64,000 nt of DNA, from assembly GCA_964426655.1 (NCBI GenBank), contig CAYRQT010000006.1, positions 14,807 through 78,806 of the forward strand, given 5' to 3'. The translations under genes were made by a program, and so were the position numbers. Of this stretch, positions 62,495-64,000 are shown piece after piece (position 1 is the first letter of the stretch; each line of letters opens with the position of its first letter). Origin of the DNA: RGIG8306 sp964426655. GTDB taxonomy: Bacteria; Bacillota; Clostridia; Lachnospirales; Lachnospiraceae. Below the pieces are notes generated by a model. It searched no databases, had not been told where the DNA came from, and worked only from the letters and a program-made list of their open reading frames with translations.

Positions 62495-63805
62495 TTATTT
62501 CCCTCCCTTTTTCTGCATAATCTTTGCAAGTGCTACGGTCTGGGCTACCGGACGTTTGGCAGGACAGACATATGTACAACACCCGCAGCTCATGCACAAA
62601 TCTGTCATAAGCAGATTCAGATCTTTAACATCTCCCTTTTGGTAAGCCACTGCTATTTCTACAGGTGAAAGCCCTAAAGGACAAGCGGCAATACATCTTC
62701 CACACCGAATGCAGGGACCTGGTTCCTGAAGATGCGCCTGTTTTTCACTGAACGCCAAAAGAGCATTGTTCTGTTTAAGCACTGGAAAAGCAGGATCTGC
62801 CACTGCTGTCCCCATCATAGGCCCCCCCATAAGGAGTTTTCCTAAAGGCGCCTTCAGGCCACCGCAAAATTCCAGCACATCCGCCATAGACGTTCCGATA
62901 ATGACCTCTACATTTCGAGGTTCCCTGATTGCATCCCCATCGATGGTCATTCTTTTTTTAATGAGAGGCACACCAGTTTCCAGAAAAGAGCCAAGGGCTC
63001 CGGCAGAGGCCACATTCATAACTATGACGCCAACATCAGATGGCAATCCTCCTCTGGGAACTTCTCTTCCTGTGGTTTTTTCAATAAGAATTTTTTCCGC
63101 TCCCTGTGGATACCTGCTTGGAAGTGGTTTTACAGTGATGGAAGCATCCGAAGCTGTCAGATCCCGAATACAGGCGATTGCCTCCGGCTTGTTGTTTTCA
63201 ATGGCAATCACCACCTGAATCTTGGGAAATCCTTTTTGTACAGCCTGAATTCCTTTTAAAATATCTTTTCCATCCTCCAGAAATGCACGATTATCCGTTG
63301 TAATATAGGGCTCGCATTCTGCGCCATTGATAATAAGGGTATCGATTTTATCCGGCTCTTTAGGAGAAAGCTTCACTGCGGTAGGGAAACCTGCCCCGCC
63401 AAGTCCCACCAGTCCACAGGCCCTTGCAGCATCTGCCAGCTCCTGTAAATTTGAAACGGATCTGGGATGACAGGCTGCATCCAGAGTCTGCATCCCATCC
63501 GATCGGATGGCAACTGCCTGCACATACGTCCCATTGGGCATAAGTACTTCCTCTATTCCTTCTACAGTACCAGACACGCCTGAATGAATGTCCGCACTTA
63601 CAAAGCCTCCGGCTTTGCCAATTACCGTTCCAACATATACCTGATCCCCTTTTTTGACCACAGGAACACAGGGGGCCCCGATGTGCTGCTGCATGGGAAG
63701 CAGAATCCGCTCCGGCACAGGCATCTTCACTGTTTCCAAATCCGCTGTACCTTTTTTATGGGGCACTCGAGCCCCTTCCGCCCAGCGTTTCCATTTTGCT
63801 GACAT
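62495..63805 (-). CDS. rnfC: Rnf complex subunit RnfC
   Basis: NADH/FMN-binding subunit, 436 residues. It contains an N-terminal barrel-sandwich domain, the GLGGAGFPTAVKL nucleotide-binding loop, NGAECEPYITTD, and two C-terminal [4Fe-4S] motifs (CIRCGRCIAACPLGL and CMSCGCCTYVCPAKRP). It is the first gene of the operon. The start follows AGGGAAAAGT. Confidence 0.97.
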   Translation of the reverse strand: MSAKWKRWAEGARVPHKKGTADLETVKMPVPERILLPMQQHIGAPCVPVVKKGDQVYVGTVIGKAGGFVSADIHSGVSGTVEGIEEVLMPNGTYVQAVAIRSDGMQTLDAACHPRSVSNLQELADAARACGLVGLGGAGFPTAVKLSPKEPDKIDTLIINGAECEPYITTDNRAFLEDGKDILKGIQAVQKGFPKIQVVIAIENNKPEAIACIRDLTASDASITVKPLPSRYPQGAEKILIEKTTGREVPRGGLPSDVGVIVMNVASAGALGSFLETGVPLIKKRMTIDGDAIREPRNVEVIIGTSMADVLEFCGGLKAPLGKLLMGGPMMGTAVADPAFPVLKQNNALLAFSEKQAHLQEPGPCIRCGRCIAACPLGLSPVEIAVAYQKGDVKDLNLLMTDLCMSCGCCTYVCPAKRPVAQTVALAKIMQKKGGK

Positions 63806-63850
63806 ACTTTTCCCTCACTGTTTCTTTTCAGTATAAGATTGCTCCCTTCT

Positions 63851-63878
63851 ATTTTAGCATGCCTGCATGTACAGTCAA
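63851..63878 (-). promoter_or_regulatory. rnf operon promoter
   Basis: On the minus strand, TTGACT (63878-63873), 16-bp spacer and TAAAAT (63856-63851). Confidence 0.7.
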
Positions 63879-63915
63879 TTAAATTAATACTTTAACGATT
63901 TTTCTTTGCAATACA

Positions 63916-63949
63916 AAAGGAGCCCCGCCATTAATGGCGGGACTCCTTT
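63916..63949 (-). terminator. Terminator of a gene beyond the right edge
   Basis: AAAGGAG and CCCGCCATT arms with a matching right side (one mismatch) and TTTT on the minus strand. No gene is visible to its right within the window, so it probably ends a minus-strand gene outside. Confidence 0.7.
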
Positions 63950-64000
63950 CTGATACACTGAAAACCGCAAACAGAACTCTATCAAATTTATCCTTTTTTC

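Overview
The window looks like a chromosomal segment of an anaerobic Firmicute, most likely a gut-type Lachnospiraceae or related Clostridia. The evidence is a single-subunit pyruvate:ferredoxin oxidoreductase, a complete RnfCDGEAB complex, an hrcA-grpE-dnaK-dnaJ operon with a perfect CIRCE operator, a monoderm division and cell-wall cluster, many AGGAGG-type ribosome binding sites and many sigma-A promoters with exactly 17-bp spacers. Three 10-base N runs (9298-9307, 28765-28774, 36851-36860) interrupt ftsI, dnaJ and purC. They look like scaffold joins in a draft assembly, not natural breaks.

Layout. 1-3162 (+): the end of an ABC exporter, a methylglyoxal-synthase-like protein lacking the catalytic residues, and a PdaA-like lipoprotein deacetylase. 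3220-13491 (-): lgt, then a compact division cluster mraZ-rsmH-ftsL-ftsI-murD-ftsW-ftsQ-ftsZ with no mraY, murE, murF, murG or murC. 13660-15136 (+): ychF and a DUF1292 gene. 15220-26042 (-): UvrD-type helicase, gltX, a split ThrE exporter, SEC-C/MetAP, a DbpA-like helicase and PFOR. 26285-27738: a GNAT protein and an ECF S-component, convergent and overlapping. 27889-32714 (-): heat-shock operon. 32898-37405 (-): purC, purB, a LysR regulator and purA.

37531-48775 (-) is the most unusual part: one tightly overlapping operon of 13 genes resembling a stripped-down Tad / type-IVc pilus or secretion locus. It encodes a CpaB-like protein, two ParA/TadZ-like proteins without a usable Walker A, a membrane-anchored CpaF-like ATPase, a T2SF membrane protein, two paralogous pilin-like proteins, a 30-residue membrane peptide, several single-pass exported proteins (one ending in a probable His-Cys3 metal site) and a 760-residue secreted protein. 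No prepilin peptidase or secretin is visible.

48885-52010 (-): an ArsR-type regulator with a large C-terminal domain, galK and galE. 52175-53389 (+): an Eis-like acetyltransferase. 53500-58716: a carbohydrate locus with a deacetylase, an esterase, a P-loop kinase and a GH13_18-type sugar phosphorylase, divergent from an AraC regulator. 58891-63805 (-): rnfCDGEAB.

How it fits together: PFOR makes reduced ferredoxin, and Rnf couples ferredoxin-dependent NAD+ reduction to an ion gradient. The rest is mainly growth housekeeping (division, protein folding, purines, translation) plus two accessory modules, the Tad-like operon and the sugar locus. No tRNA, rRNA, CRISPR array, insertion sequence or prophage gene was seen, and no gene-free stretch exceeds about 250 bases.
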